Shown here: positions 1-10,104 of the stretch, one piece after another
Numbering within the stretch: position 1 is the stretch's first letter
Layout: each line of letters begins with the position of its first letter
DNA from: Chloroflexota bacterium
GTDB lineage: Bacteria; Chloroflexota; Limnocylindria; Limnocylindrales; CSP1-4
Length of the DNA stretch: 60,359 nucleotides
NCBI GenBank assembly: GCA_003141245.1
Contig: PLLE01000012.1
Span: 1,259 to 61,617, forward strand
Direction of reading: 5' to 3'
Notes under the pieces: model-generated
Databases searched by the model: none
Seen by the model: only the letters and a program-made list of their open reading frames with translations
What the model was told of the DNA's origin: nothing
Position numbers and translations under genes: made by a program

Positions 1-1194
1 AAGGGCACGGTCACCGGGTCCGGTGGAACGCCGCTCGCGAACATCTACGTCGAAGCGGACTCGTCCACCTACGACGGCTCTGTGACGACCCACGGGGACG
101 GGACCTACTCTGTTGTCGTGCCGGCCGGCTCCTACACCGTGTGGTTCTCGGACCCGATCGGCACGTACCTCGACGGCTACTACAGCAGTGGGGGCTTCAC
201 CATCGCAGAAAGCTCGGCCACGCCGGTGACGATTGGTTCATCGGACGCGACCGGGATCAACGTGCAGATGACGCCGACGGCCCTCGCTCTATCCGGGTTC
301 CCGAGCCCCGCTGTCGCCGGGATGAGCCATAACATCACCGTCACTGCCCTCGACGCATACGGCAACACCGCCGCCGGCTACACCGGGACCGTCCACTTCA
401 CGAGCTCAGATGCCAAGGCCAAGCTGCCTGCCAACTACAAGTTCACCGCAGCTGACGCCGGCACCCATGTGTTCAGCGTCAGCCTCAAGACGGCCGGGAC
501 GCAGTCCGTGACCGTTACCGACACGGCGACCGCATCGATCAAGGGCTCCCAGGCCGGGATTGTCGTCAATCCCGCCGCGGTGAAGACCCTGGTCGTCTCG
601 GGGCTCACCACGCCGCGGACCGCCGGTTCGTGGGGCAGCATCCGGGTCACAGCAACCGACGCCTACGGCAACCGCGTCCATAGCTATCTGGGCACGGTCA
701 AGTTCACGAGTTCTGACACCAAGGCCAAGCTGCCTGCCAACTACAAGTTCACCGTCGCTGACGCCGGGACGCACGTGTTCTCCGGGGCCGTCATTCTCAA
801 GACCGCCGGCACGCAGTCCGTGACCGCTACCGACAAGGTCACAAGCACCATCAAGGGTGCCCAGGCCGGCATCGTCGTGAATGCCGCGGCCCTCTCCAAG
901 CTCGTCGTCTCAGGGCTGACCACGCCACGGACAAAGGGCGTTGCCGGCAGCATCCGGGTGACGGCAACCGATGCCTACGGCAACCGCATCCATGGCTATC
1001 TGGGCACGGTCCACTTCACGAGCTCCGATGCCAAGGCCAAGCTGCCTGCCAACTACAAGTTCACCGCCGCCGACGCCGGCACTCACGTCTTCACTGTCAC
1101 CCTCAAGACTGCGGGGACTCAATGGGTCCGTGCTATCGACAAGGTGACGGCCACCGTCACCGGCACCCAGTACGGGATCCTCGTCAAGAGCTGA
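1..1194 (+). CDS. Secreted Ig-like repeat protein, 5' partial
   Basis: This is the 3' part of a large extracellular protein; the frame is open from base 1, so the true start lies before the window. The first ~85 residues look like a carboxypeptidase-regulatory (CnaB-like) beta sandwich. Three ~100-residue invasin/filamin-like Ig modules follow (about 289-588, 589-894, 895-1191), each with a DAYGN motif, an FTSSDxKAKLPANYKFT segment and a DAGTHVF turn. No sorting signal, membrane helix or anchor follows the last module. A role in adhesion or surface structure is family inference only. It is the first of three secreted repeat proteins in a row. Confidence 0.75.
   Translation, partial: KGTVTGSGGTPLANIYVEADSSTYDGSVTTHGDGTYSVVVPAGSYTVWFSDPIGTYLDGYYSSGGFTIAESSATPVTIGSSDATGINVQMTPTALALSGFPSPAVAGMSHNITVTALDAYGNTAAGYTGTVHFTSSDAKAKLPANYKFTAADAGTHVFSVSLKTAGTQSVTVTDTATASIKGSQAGIVVNPAAVKTLVVSGLTTPRTAGSWGSIRVTATDAYGNRVHSYLGTVKFTSSDTKAKLPANYKFTVADAGTHVFSGAVILKTAGTQSVTATDKVTSTIKGAQAGIVVNAAALSKLVVSGLTTPRTKGVAGSIRVTATDAYGNRIHGYLGTVHFTSSDAKAKLPANYKFTAADAGTHVFTVTLKTAGTQWVRAIDKVTATVTGTQYGILVKS
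289..1191 (+). repeat. Three tandem Ig-module coding repeats (~306-312 bp period)
   Basis: A 36-bp segment is identical at 413-448, 719-754 and 1031-1066, inside three modules that are otherwise similar but not identical. The spacing is 306 and 312 bp. This indicates recent duplication or gene conversion among modules. Confidence 0.85.
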
Positions 1195-1564
1195 GTTGGA
1201 CGGGGCCACACGGCGGCCGGAACCGCGGCCGAGGCTCGTCGGCTGCGGTTGGCGCAGCACTGGCTGGGACCGAAGCACAGATCCCGGGCTGGGCACGACG
1301 CCTCCATGGCGCCGAGATTCGGCTGCTCGAATGTTGCTCACCAGAGTAGGCTGGCCTGGCATCTCCTCGATGGGCTGAAAGCCCTTCGGAAGTGCGGTGG
1401 GCCGTCGGCGGGGAGCGGAGCCATACATCGCGTGACATCACGCGGCGAATTGGGCGGCGCGGTCAGTCCCGTTCGGCCATCGACTACGTCGGCTCGACGC
1501 GCGAGCACCGCCAGGCCGGGGAGCCCATGGCGCAGGCCTGCTACATCAGGAGGAGCGCGGTTCG
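1195..1564. other. Gene-free gap with a palindrome
   Basis: No convincing gene lies in these 370 bases; open frames here are Arg/Pro-rich and continue into other frames of the neighbours. The stretch holds a palindrome, CGCGTGA-CA-TCACGCG at 1429-1444, which could be an operator or small hairpin, and an AGGAGG-like ribosome binding site for the next gene near 1549-1555. I recognise no riboswitch. Confidence 0.4.
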
Positions 1565-4117
1565 GTGAAGACATTCATATCGGCAGCGGTTCGTTTCCAC
1601 GGCGGTTCGCCGGCTTCGCACTGGCCGTTGGTACGTCTCCTGGGCGTCGTTCCAGCCGCCCTCCTGCTCTCGGGCCTCCTGATCGTCGCGATCGCGCCTG
1701 TCGCGCCCGTGGCGGCGGCGAGTGGCGACTGGCCGCAGTCTCAGAACGGGCCGGCGCACGACGGCTTCAACGGCCAGGAGACCATCATTTCGGCTTCGAA
1801 CGTACATTCGTTGCAGCTGGATTGGACGGCCGACACTGGGCGTACCCACTCCTACACGTCCCCTGTGGTGGCCGACGGGACGGTCTACTACACGGGCAGT
1901 GGCCAACTCGATGCTTACGCCGTCGGCTGTGCAAGCGGTGGTCGGTCGTGCACGCCGCTCTGGCAGAGTGCCGACGTCGACGCCCTCGGCTGGCAAATCC
2001 AGTATTCGCCTGCGGTGGCCAACGGTGTGGTTTACGTCGGGGCCGGGGGAGAATACTCGGGCCGCACTGAACTCGACGCCTTCGCGGTTGGCTGTGCAAG
2101 CGGTGGCGGGAGCTGCATGCCAATCTGGAGGGCCCAGGTCGGCGCATCCTGGGGTGTCCTTGATATTGGTTCGCCCACGGTCGCGAATGGTGTCGTGTAC
2201 GTAGGGTCCAGCGAAGGCGCGGCGGGCAAGCTGTATGCGTTCGCGGCCGACTGTGCCAGCGGCGGCAGGACCTGCACGCCGCTCTGGACCGGAGCAACGT
2301 ACCAGAGGGCCGACTCCACGCCTGCAGTGGCCAACGGAGTGGTCTACATCTCGAGCGGCCGTCGGTTGTATGCATTTGCCGTCGGCTGTGCCAGCGGCGG
2401 CCGAAGCTGCACGCCGCTATGGACCAGTGGATCGCTCAACGACAATGTCGGAGCGCCCGCGGTCGCCAACGGCGTGGTCTACGTCGGGTCCTACGTCCCC
2501 TACGAGGGGTCACTCGGGGATGGCGGCGTGTATGCCTTCGCGGTCGGCTGCGCGAGCGGCGGCCGAACCTGCTCGCCGATATGGACCAGCGGATCGCTCC
2601 ACGACGAGACCCAGGAGCTCACGGTAGCCAACGGCGTCGTCTACGCGGCATCCATGTGGGGCGACGCCAAGGTCTATGCGCTCCAGGTCGGCTGCGCCAG
2701 GGACGGCGGGACCTGCGAGCCCCTCTGGACGGCCGCCGGCGGCTCTGCGCCCGCTGTGGCTAACGGGGTGGTCTATACGGGGAACGCGGACAAGCTATAT
2801 GCCTACGCCGTCGGCTGCAGCAGTGGAGGAAAGACCTGCACCCCGCTATGGACGGGCACCGTGGGCAGCAACACAGGGGTGTCCTATGTCTCGGTCGCCA
2901 ACGGCGAGGTGTACCTCGCATGCGAGGATGGCACGTTGTATGCCTTCGGCCTGCCGGGCGCCACATACCACGCCCTCACGCCTACCCGAGTCCTCGACTC
3001 GCGCACCAAGCTCGGTGGCGGCCTGTTCCACTCACAGGTCAAACAGACTCTGACCGTGGCCACGACCGCCAGCGGCGTGCCCAAGAGCGCTATCGCCGTC
3101 ACAGGCAACCTGACGATCGTGGGTCAGACCCGCGGCGGGTATGTGACAGTCGCTCCGAGCCTCACCAACGGAGTCCAGCCTCCGACCTCCACGATCAACT
3201 TCCCAGCTGGTGACATCCGCGCCAACGGCATCACCGTGCCTCTCGCGTCCGGGGGCAAGCTCGATCTCATGTACTGGAGCTCGAGGACCGCCGACACGAC
3301 CAACGTCATCTTCGATGTGACCGGCTACTTCGCCATCGATGCCACCGGCTCTAGATACCACGCCCTCACGCCTGCCCGAGTCCTGGACTCGCGCAGCCAT
3401 CTTGGGGCGAGTCTCTTCCACTCTCGGGTCAAACAGACCCTGAGCGTGGCCACGGCGGCGTCGGGCGTGCCCAGCAGCGCTGTCGCGGTCACCGGCAACA
3501 TGACGGTCGTTGGCCAGACCCGCAGCGGCTATGTGACCGTCGCTCCGAGCCTGACGAGCGGTGTACAGCCTCCGACCTCGACCATCAACTTCCCAGCTGG
3601 TGACATCCGCGCCAACGGGCTGACCGTGCCTCTGGCGTCCGGCGGCAAGCTCGATCTCATGTACTGGTCGAACAAGACCGCCGACACGGTCAACGTCATC
3701 TTCGATGTGACTGGCTACTTCGCCATCGATGCCACCGGCGCCACATACCACGCCCTCACGCCCGCCCGAGTCCTCGACTCGCGTACCAAGCTCGGTGGCG
3801 GCCTGTTCCACTCACAGGTCAGACAGACCCTGACCGTGGCCACGACCGCCAGCGGCGTGCCCAAGAGCGCTGTCGCCGTCACAGGCAACCTGACGATCGT
3901 GGGTCAGACCCACGGTGGCTACGTTACAGTCGCTCCGCATCTCACCAGCGGCGTACAGCCTCCGATCTCGACGATCAACTTCCCGCTCGGTGACGTCCGC
4001 GCCAACGGCATGACCGTGCCTCTCGCGTCCGGCGGCAAGCTCGATCTCATGTACTGGAGCTCGAGGACCGCCGACACGACCAACGTCATCTTCGATGTGA
4101 CCGGCTACTTCAGCTGA
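1565..4117 (+). CDS. Secreted PQQ-like beta-propeller protein with three C-terminal repeats
   Basis: An 850-residue exported protein. The GTG start follows a good AGGAG site; a basic N-terminus and a hydrophobic stretch at ~24-50 ending in VAAAS form a signal peptide. Residues ~55-465 are PQQ-like propeller blades, recognisable by VANGVVYVG and LYAFAVGC strands. Seven blades carry a C-x6-C hairpin of the type GCASGGRSCTPLW, which I infer forms one disulfide per blade. The last ~385 residues are three 130-residue modules beginning YHALTPxRVLDSR and ending DVTGYF. Such modules occur in secreted proteins of Actinobacteria and Chloroflexota; their function is unknown to me. No PQQ-dehydrogenase active-site residues are evident, so a binding or structural role is likelier than catalysis. 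Confidence 0.8.
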   Translation: MKTFISAAVRFHGGSPASHWPLVRLLGVVPAALLLSGLLIVAIAPVAPVAAASGDWPQSQNGPAHDGFNGQETIISASNVHSLQLDWTADTGRTHSYTSPVVADGTVYYTGSGQLDAYAVGCASGGRSCTPLWQSADVDALGWQIQYSPAVANGVVYVGAGGEYSGRTELDAFAVGCASGGGSCMPIWRAQVGASWGVLDIGSPTVANGVVYVGSSEGAAGKLYAFAADCASGGRTCTPLWTGATYQRADSTPAVANGVVYISSGRRLYAFAVGCASGGRSCTPLWTSGSLNDNVGAPAVANGVVYVGSYVPYEGSLGDGGVYAFAVGCASGGRTCSPIWTSGSLHDETQELTVANGVVYAASMWGDAKVYALQVGCARDGGTCEPLWTAAGGSAPAVANGVVYTGNADKLYAYAVGCSSGGKTCTPLWTGTVGSNTGVSYVSVANGEVYLACEDGTLYAFGLPGATYHALTPTRVLDSRTKLGGGLFHSQVKQTLTVATTASGVPKSAIAVTGNLTIVGQTRGGYVTVAPSLTNGVQPPTSTINFPAGDIRANGITVPLASGGKLDLMYWSSRTADTTNVIFDVTGYFAIDATGSRYHALTPARVLDSRSHLGASLFHSRVKQTLSVATAASGVPSSAVAVTGNMTVVGQTRSGYVTVAPSLTSGVQPPTSTINFPAGDIRANGLTVPLASGGKLDLMYWSNKTADTVNVIFDVTGYFAIDATGATYHALTPARVLDSRTKLGGGLFHSQVRQTLTVATTASGVPKSAVAVTGNLTIVGQTHGGYVTVAPHLTSGVQPPISTINFPLGDVRANGMTVPLASGGKLDLMYWSSRTADTTNVIFDVTGYFS
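2966..4117 (+). repeat. Three 390-bp tandem repeats in the propeller-protein gene
   Basis: Copies begin at 2966, 3356 and 3746, exactly 390 bp apart, and encode the YHALTPxRVLDSR...DVTGYF modules. Copies 1 and 3 are closest to each other over long stretches, including the S/R-K-LGGGLFHSQV and YWSSRTADTTNV segments, while copy 2 differs; this suggests gene conversion or an A-B-A duplication order. Confidence 0.85.
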
Positions 4118-4188
4118 GGACTGCGAGGCCGTCGAGCCGGCGGACGCGACTACGGCCTAGCTGCGGCTGTCCCGAGAGTCCAGAAGAC

Positions 4189-4218
4189 GTGAGACGGCCC
4201 CTCGAGGGGCCGTCTCAC
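4189..4218. terminator. Bidirectional terminator hairpin
   Basis: A perfect 13-bp inverted repeat (GTGAGACGGCCCC / GGGGCCGTCTCAC) with a TCGA loop lies between two convergent genes, 72 bases after one stop and 26 bases beyond the other. There is no T-run on either side, so it may act as a bidirectional or factor-assisted terminator. Confidence 0.8.
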
Positions 4219-4243
4219 AGACGCGACCAGAGAAGTTGAATGG

Positions 4244-5953
4244 CTACGGGGAGACGGCGATCGCCGTCGCACCCGCCAGCGTGGCGCTGAAGTTCGGGGC
4301 AGCCCCGGACTTGTAGTAACCGGGCGTGATGATCCGGACATGCGTCGCGTTGACGGCCGTGCTGCTCGTGTACGCATAGACCTTGTAGCTGCCGGCCGGG
4401 AGGCCCTGAAGCTTGTATGTCCCGGAGCTCGACGTCTGCGCGTACACCACCGTCGATCCCGTGAGGCTGTACGCAGAGATCGAGCAGCTACTGCACGCAC
4501 CGACCCCGGCGATCTTCACGACCCCGGAGATCGAGGCGCCCACCGGAAGGCGCATGTTGATCCCGTTCTTGTCGCCGTTCATGACAAGTGCGAGTGCCGA
4601 CGACGCCGCGGCGGTGAAGTTGTTGGGTGAGCTGTTGCGGTACCAGCCCGTCTGGAGAGACGGGTCGGAGGAATAGAGTGGGTTCGCGTCGATCTTGTAC
4701 GTGCTACCGGCCGGCAGCGGGCCGATGGAGTAGTTGCCGGAGGTGTAGTCGGTGTAAGCGTAGGCTTCCGTGACCGCCGTGCCTGATCCGCCAATCGCCA
4801 TGACCTGGACAAAACCGAGCGGCGAGCCGGAGTTATTCGTGATCTTGCCCTTGATGTAGTAGCCGGTTGCCGGCTCGATTGTCGCCACGGTCGTGACCGC
4901 CGCGGAAATGGTCTTCGAGGAAGCACTCGCGGTCATCTTGGACCAGTAGTAGGGCGCGGTGGCGTTGTAGTAGCCGTCGGGGACGCGCGACGTGCCGGTG
5001 TAGTCGTAAGGACCGTCGACCTTGATCGTGTACGAGCCGGGGTTCAGACCGCCGATCGTGTACCTGCCCGTGGCGTCGGTTTGGGCCGATTCGTAGTCGT
5101 ATCCCTGAACGTAGACCCATGCGCCGACGATCGGGGCCGGTGTCGAGGCTCGGGTCTTGACGAAACCTGTGATCGTGAGGGCATTGGGGATCTTGGGGCT
5201 GATGCCGGTCTTGTTGGCCGTTGTGATGACGACGGCCGTATGCGATACGCAGCTGGTGGAGAACTTCGAGGCCGGCGTCGTGTACCAGCAGCCGCTCTGG
5301 TTGATGGGCGCCGTTGGGCCGTGGCCGAAGCTGACCGCGTAGGACCCGGGCGAGAGACCCATGAGCGTGTAGTTGCCGGCCGAGTTGGTCGTCGTCTCGT
5401 CGCTGCCATACGTGCCGGCAGCACTGACAGGGACGTTCGCAATGACGGTCGTGCCGTTCGAGCGGGTCACCTTGCCGGAGATCTTGTAGCCGGCCGGCAG
5501 CCGGATGTTCTTGCCGGTGAGCGACGCGGTCGTGATCGTGACGGCCACCGGTGTGGAGACGCTGAAGTAAGTCGGCGCGGTACCGCCTCGATACCCGTGC
5601 TGCAGGTTGGTCGCCCTCGGCGGGTCGAACCGCAGGGTGTACGAGCCGGGCAGCAGGGGACTGATCGTGTACGCGCCACTCGCATTGGTGGTTGCCGAAC
5701 CATAAAGGAACGAACCAAAGCCGCTCGTGCTAGACGCGGACACCTCGACGTTCGGCTCGAGGGCCGACGTCGCGTTGGCGCGGACCGTCCCTGAGATTGA
5801 GTAGGTGGTCTTGACGACGGCAGGCAACGTGAAGTTCTTGCCAGTGGCGCTCACCGCAGCTACCGGCGACGCCGCAGCTGCCGGCGACGCCGCAGCCAGA
5901 AGGCTGGCCGCGACCAGCACAAGGATTCCGAAGATGCGACGGAAATGTGACAT
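4244..5953 (-). CDS. Secreted protein with five carboxypeptidase-regulatory-like repeats
   Basis: A 569-residue exported protein. Residues 1-28 form a signal peptide (MSHFRRIFG, then a hydrophobic core ending AAAAS). The rest is five CarboxypepD_reg/SdrD-B-like beta-sandwich modules, each opening with a strand such as YSISGTV, YKISGKV, LTITGFV, YYIKGKI or ASISGVV and closing with a GxYxxxxLxPGSY turn. The protein has no catalytic domain, transmembrane anchor or sorting motif, so it is probably a structural or adhesive extracellular protein. It points toward the preceding gene and shares the terminator at 4189-4218. Its modules resemble the N-terminal part of the partial protein at the window start. 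Confidence 0.75.
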   Translation of the reverse strand: MSHFRRIFGILVLVAASLLAAASPAAAASPVAAVSATGKNFTLPAVVKTTYSISGTVRANATSALEPNVEVSASSTSGFGSFLYGSATTNASGAYTISPLLPGSYTLRFDPPRATNLQHGYRGGTAPTYFSVSTPVAVTITTASLTGKNIRLPAGYKISGKVTRSNGTTVIANVPVSAAGTYGSDETTTNSAGNYTLMGLSPGSYAVSFGHGPTAPINQSGCWYTTPASKFSTSCVSHTAVVITTANKTGISPKIPNALTITGFVKTRASTPAPIVGAWVYVQGYDYESAQTDATGRYTIGGLNPGSYTIKVDGPYDYTGTSRVPDGYYNATAPYYWSKMTASASSKTISAAVTTVATIEPATGYYIKGKITNNSGSPLGFVQVMAIGGSGTAVTEAYAYTDYTSGNYSIGPLPAGSTYKIDANPLYSSDPSLQTGWYRNSSPNNFTAAASSALALVMNGDKNGINMRLPVGASISGVVKIAGVGACSSCSISAYSLTGSTVVYAQTSSSGTYKLQGLPAGSYKVYAYTSSTAVNATHVRIITPGYYKSGAAPNFSATLAGATAIAVSP

Positions 5954-6329
5954 GGGCGACCCCCAAGGATGACGGCGCTAGACCCCCCTTCTCGGGAGTC
6001 AGTATCTAGCACCAAGACGCTACACGATACCGTGGAAAATGGCGAGCGAAGGGCGAGTCCCACGACGTGGGCCGGAATCGAATCGGCATCCGGCGCAGCA
6101 GCGACGCCCACCAGCCCGCCCGTCGAGTTCATGCCGACGCGAGGCAGGGACATTCGAGCCGGTCGGACTGTCGATCTCGATGAATCGTGTACACTTAGCG
6201 CCTTCGTGAACGAATGGGCGCTCCGGTCGGCGTCCCGGTAACGCACCGTCCGATCCCGATCCACTCTCTTGCCCTGACCGGTCCCGCTGGACGAAAACGC
6301 GGGTGGGCCACGTCAGGAGCCTTCTTCTC
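5954..6329. promoter_or_regulatory. Divergent promoter region with possible long helicase leader
   Basis: This 376-base gap separates a minus-strand secreted protein from the plus-strand DEAD-box helicase. It holds no gene. A -10-like TACACT lies at 6190-6195 on the plus strand, which would leave a leader of about 130 nt before the helicase, as is common for RNA-helicase genes under temperature control. I see no convincing -35 element. Confidence 0.35.
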
Positions 6330-8042
6330 ATGCCTACCGATCAGCTCGGCCTTGTGCCCGAGCGTCCTTCAGCGCTCGGCCAGCCCGGGCTCACGTCCGT
6401 GCAGCCTTCCTCGTTCGAACAGCTGGGGCTGACGCCTGAGCTTCTGCGCGCGGTGGTTGCCCAGGGCTACATCGAGCCGACGCCAGTCCAGGCCCAATCG
6501 ATCCCGATCGTGCTTGCCCGCCGCGACCTCCTCGCCAGCGCCCAGACGGGCACGGGCAAGACTGCGGCATTCGTGCTCCCGATCCTCCAGCTCCTCAACG
6601 CCAGCCGGCCGGCGCCGCGCCCGATGTCGCCCGGCCAGCTTCGGCCGCGCGGCTCAACGGGCCTGCCGATCCGCTGCCTGGTGCTGACGCCCACTCGCGA
6701 GCTGGCGCTCCAGATCGAAGAGAGCGTCCGGACTTACGGTGCGGGGCGGCCCATCCGCTCCACCACAATCTACGGCGGAGTCGGCTTCCAGCCGCAGGTC
6801 AACGCGCTGCGTGGCGGCCCGGAAATCGTCGTCGCCACCCCCGGTCGACTCCTCGACCATGCGGGCCAGGGAACGATCGACCTCGGGTCGGTCGAGATCC
6901 TCGTCCTGGACGAGGCCGACCGAATGCTGGACATGGGCTTCATTCGCGACATTCGCCGGATCCTCGCTCTGCTGCCCCCGCGCCGTCAGAACCTCCTCTT
7001 CTCGGCCACCTTCTCGGACGAGATCCGAGAGTTGGCGGACGGCCTCCTGCACCAGCCGGCGCACGTCCAGATCGCGCGCCGCAACTCCGTGATCGAGCTC
7101 GTTCGCCAGGTTGCCTACCCGGTCGATCGCGAACGCAAGCGCGAATTGCTGAGCCACCTCATCAGCAGCGGCCGAATCGACCGGGCGCTCGTCTTCGCTC
7201 GGACCAAGCACGGCGCGAACCGCCTGGCAGAGCAGCTCGGCCACGACGGAATCAGCGCGGCGGCGATCCACGGCAACAAGAGCCAGGCCCAGCGGGTTCG
7301 CGCACTCGGCGACTTCAAGGCAGGACGGGTCGCGATCCTGGTGGCCACCGAAGTCGCGTCGCGCGGTCTCGACATCGAAGGCCTGCCTCATGTCGTGAAC
7401 TTCGAGCTACCGACGGTCGCCCAGGACTATGTCCACCGGATCGGTCGAACGGGTCGCGCCGGCATGGAGGGCGACGCCGTGTCGCTCGTGTGCATCGACG
7501 AGAACACCCTCATGGACGACATCGAGACCCTCCTGCGCCGGCCGGTCCGGCGCGAGGTCGTACCGGGCTTCGAGGTCGATCGCTCGATCCGTCGCGAGCC
7601 GATCCGCCAGCGCAGCGGTGACGTTCGACCGACCGCGGGCCGGCGCGCTCCGGCTCGCCAGGCGGCGCCCGGCGGGTTCCGTCAGCCTGCGCCGAGCGCA
7701 CCGCGTCAGGCGGCGCCGGGTGGGTTCCGTCAGGCTTCGGCGCCTTTGGCCGCGCCGGGCGGGTTCCGTCAGGCCGCGTTCGGTGCTGCCCGTCAGTCCG
7801 CCCCGAGCACGCCGTCGATCGGGTATGCGCCGGCTCGTCGGCCGGCCGGCAACTCCGCGTCCGCAACACGGCACGGCTCCTCGGCGCGGCCGACTGCGAG
7901 CCGCGGCTACTCCCGCCCCATGCCGACAGCCCGCCCTGGCGAGCGCGGTGCGCCACATGCATCGCTGCGCCCGGAGCGCGGAACGGCCTTCGTCTCGCTG
8001 CCGGGAGAGCGCATCGCACGTCAGGGCAACCGCCAGGGCTGA
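6330..8042 (+). CDS. DEAD-box ATP-dependent RNA helicase (RhlE-like)
   Basis: A 570-residue cytoplasmic RNA helicase for ribosome assembly or RNA turnover. The Q motif precedes motif I (AQTGTGKT, ~71-78); [16 protein letters not shown] (~194), [15 protein letters not shown] and HRIGRTGR (~368) follow in canonical order, ending near residue 400. The last ~160 residues are a basic, disordered Arg/Pro/Ala/Gly tail with three [10 protein letters not shown]-like repeats, as in many RhlE-type helicases where tails bind RNA. I chose ATG 6330 because AGGAG lies 10 nt upstream; a GTG at 6303 is in frame but lacks a site. Confidence 0.9.
   Translation: MPTDQLGLVPERPSALGQPGLTSVQPSSFEQLGLTPELLRAVVAQGYIEPTPVQAQSIPIVLARRDLLASAQTGTGKTAAFVLPILQLLNASRPAPRPMSPGQLRPRGSTGLPIRCLVLTPTRELALQIEESVRTYGAGRPIRSTTIYGGVGFQPQVNALRGGPEIVVATPGRLLDHAGQGTIDLGSVEILVLDEADRMLDMGFIRDIRRILALLPPRRQNLLFSATFSDEIRELADGLLHQPAHVQIARRNSVIELVRQVAYPVDRERKRELLSHLISSGRIDRALVFARTKHGANRLAEQLGHDGISAAAIHGNKSQAQRVRALGDFKAGRVAILVATEVASRGLDIEGLPHVVNFELPTVAQDYVHRIGRTGRAGMEGDAVSLVCIDENTLMDDIETLLRRPVRREVVPGFEVDRSIRREPIRQRSGDVRPTAGRRAPARQAAPGGFRQPAPSAPRQAAPGGFRQASAPLAAPGGFRQAAFGAARQSAPSTPSIGYAPARRPAGNSASATRHGSSARPTASRGYSRPMPTARPGERGAPHASLRPERGTAFVSLPGERIARQGNRQG
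7665..7772 (+). repeat. Short repeats encoding the helicase tail
   Basis: A 21-bp element encoding APGGFRQ occurs at 7665-7685, 7713-7733 and 7752-7772, with one or two differences between copies. The uneven spacing (48 and 39 bp) suggests slippage or unequal recombination in the disordered tail. Confidence 0.75.
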
Positions 8043-8160
8043 CTTGTCGCCGCCAGCTGGGACTGCAGGCGCGCATCCATAAGCCGGAGAGAACGGCCGG
8101 CTGATAATCTCCAATCGAGCCCCGCGCCCGCCGGAGACCAGCCCTTCTCGAGGCCTGAGC

Positions 8161-10104
8161 TTGTCCGCCACCGCAGCCCCCGAACGCCTGCTCGAAGACC
8201 TCAACCCCTCGCAGCGCGAGGCCGTCACCGCGACGTCGGGACCTCTCGCGATCATCGCCGGCGCGGGCTCGGGCAAGACGCGGGTCATCAGCCGGCGGGC
8301 GGCGTACGCGATCGAGACCGACGCGGTCCCGGCCGACCAGATTCTGCTCGTGACGTTCACCGACAAGGCGGCGGGCGAGATGGTCGAGCGGATGGCCTCG
8401 CTCGGCCATCGTGGCGTCCTGGCCCGCACGTTTCACGCCGCCGCTCTTGCCCAGCTGCGCCACTTCTGGCCGAGCCGGCACGACGGCGCGCCGCTCCCGG
8501 CCACGCTCGAATCGAAGCTGCGCCTGCTCGTGCCGCTCATTGGCCGGCTGCCGGGCGGGTACCGGTTCACGCAGGCGAAGGACATGGCGGACACGATCGA
8601 ATGGGCCAAGGTCCGCCGCATCCGGCCTGAGCAGTGGGCCCGCGAAGGCGGCGATCGAGCGCCGATACCGGCCGAACTGTTCGCCCGCGTCTATCGCGAC
8701 TATGAGCGGGCGAAGGCAGAGGCGGGCCTGCTCGATTTCGAGGACATGCTCGTCCAGACGGTCGAGCTGCTCGAAGGCGACTCCGAGGCTGCCGCCCTCG
8801 TCCGATCTCGCAAACGCTGGTTCAGCGTCGACGAGTACCAGGACACGAACCCGCTGGCCGAGCGGCTCCTCGAGTTGTGGCTCGGAGAGTCACGCGATCT
8901 GGCGGTCGTCGGCGACCCCGACCAGACGATCTACACTTTCACCGGCGCCACGCCGGAGTTCCTGCTGGGCTTCGCCGAGCGGCATCCAGGCGCGCCCACG
9001 GTCAGGCTCGCCGAGAACTACCGCTCCAGCCCGCAGATCCTCGAGCTCGCCAACCGGATCCTCGCCGGAGGCGGGCGGGGCCCGCTGCGGGCGACGCGGC
9101 CGGAGGGGCCTCCGCCCTCGGTCCGTCGGCTTCCGGACGTAGAGGCGGAACTCGCCGCGATCGTCGCCTGGATTCGCGCCGTTGCCGTGTTGGGGGTGGC
9201 GCCGACGGAGATGGCCGTGCTCGTCCGGATCAACGCCCAGCTGCCGGCCATCGAGGATGCGTTGACCCGCGCCGGAATCGGGTTCACCGTTCGCGGCCAG
9301 CGGTTCTTCGAGCGCCGTGAGATCCGCGAGGCACGGCAGATCCTGCGGCACGTTCGGCCCGCGGAGACTGGCGGTGCTCTCGTCGCCGCAATCGAGCGAC
9401 TATTCGTCGAGCGGCTGGGGTTGGACGACGTGGCCGCCGACGCAGGCCAGGAAGGTCGAGAGCGAGCCGCGTCGCTCGAACTGTTCCTGGGCATCGTCGA
9501 GGACCTCGGGACCGCCGACCCTGAACTCACGATCGACGCCGTCCTCGCCGAGCTCGATCGTCGCCACGCGGCGGAGGCGGCCGCCTCGACCGACGGCGTG
9601 AACCTGCTCACGTACCACCGGGCGAAGGGCCTCGAATGGGACGCCGTCTACCTGCCGGCGCTCGACGAGGGCCTGCTGCCGATCCGCCAGGCGCAGGAGG
9701 ATGAGGAGGTCGCCGAGGAGCGCCGCCTGCTGTATGTAGGGATCACCCGCGCACGGCGGTTCCTGGCCCTGTCCTCATCGTCGCGCCGACCGTCGCGGTT
9801 CCTGGCGGCCATCGAGCCGCCGCGGTCGACGGCGCGCCGCGTCCGCGTTCTGCCCGGGCCGCCCGTGGCCACGGCCGTGATCCCTGACGACAGTCTGCTC
9901 GAGGCGCTCCGCCGCTGGCGCCGCGAGCGCGCATCCACGGACGGCGTGCCGGCGTACGTCGTCGCCCACGACACGACGCTCGCCGAGATCGCCGACGCTC
10001 TCCCACGCTCCCTTCCCGCGCTCCGTCGCATCCGTGGCATGGGCCCGACGAAACTCGAGCGCTATGGCGCGGAGATTCTCGCTGTCATCGAGAGCGCCGG
10101 ATAG
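8161..10104 (+). CDS. UvrD/PcrA-like superfamily 1 DNA helicase with HRDC domain
   Basis: A 647-residue ATP-dependent 3'-5' DNA helicase for repair or fork maintenance. Walker A is GAGSGKT (34-40), Walker B is in DEYQDTNP (~223), then VGDPDQTIYTFTGA, ENYRSS and a C-terminal LTYHRAKGLEWDAVYLP motif and VGITRAR. Residues ~575-647 form an HRDC-like helical domain (LLEALRRWRRERA ... IRGMGPTKLERYG), an arrangement known from actinobacterial UvrD2-type helicases. The start is TTG, with GAGG 7 nt upstream. A -10-like TAATCT at 8104-8109 may be its promoter. I cannot tell UvrD2 from PcrA by function. Confidence 0.88.
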   Translation: MSATAAPERLLEDLNPSQREAVTATSGPLAIIAGAGSGKTRVISRRAAYAIETDAVPADQILLVTFTDKAAGEMVERMASLGHRGVLARTFHAAALAQLRHFWPSRHDGAPLPATLESKLRLLVPLIGRLPGGYRFTQAKDMADTIEWAKVRRIRPEQWAREGGDRAPIPAELFARVYRDYERAKAEAGLLDFEDMLVQTVELLEGDSEAAALVRSRKRWFSVDEYQDTNPLAERLLELWLGESRDLAVVGDPDQTIYTFTGATPEFLLGFAERHPGAPTVRLAENYRSSPQILELANRILAGGGRGPLRATRPEGPPPSVRRLPDVEAELAAIVAWIRAVAVLGVAPTEMAVLVRINAQLPAIEDALTRAGIGFTVRGQRFFERREIREARQILRHVRPAETGGALVAAIERLFVERLGLDDVAADAGQEGRERAASLELFLGIVEDLGTADPELTIDAVLAELDRRHAAEAAASTDGVNLLTYHRAKGLEWDAVYLPALDEGLLPIRQAQEDEEVAEERRLLYVGITRARRFLALSSSSRRPSRFLAAIEPPRSTARRVRVLPGPPVATAVIPDDSLLEALRRWRRERASTDGVPAYVVAHDTTLAEIADALPRSLPALRRIRGMGPTKLERYGAEILAVIESAG

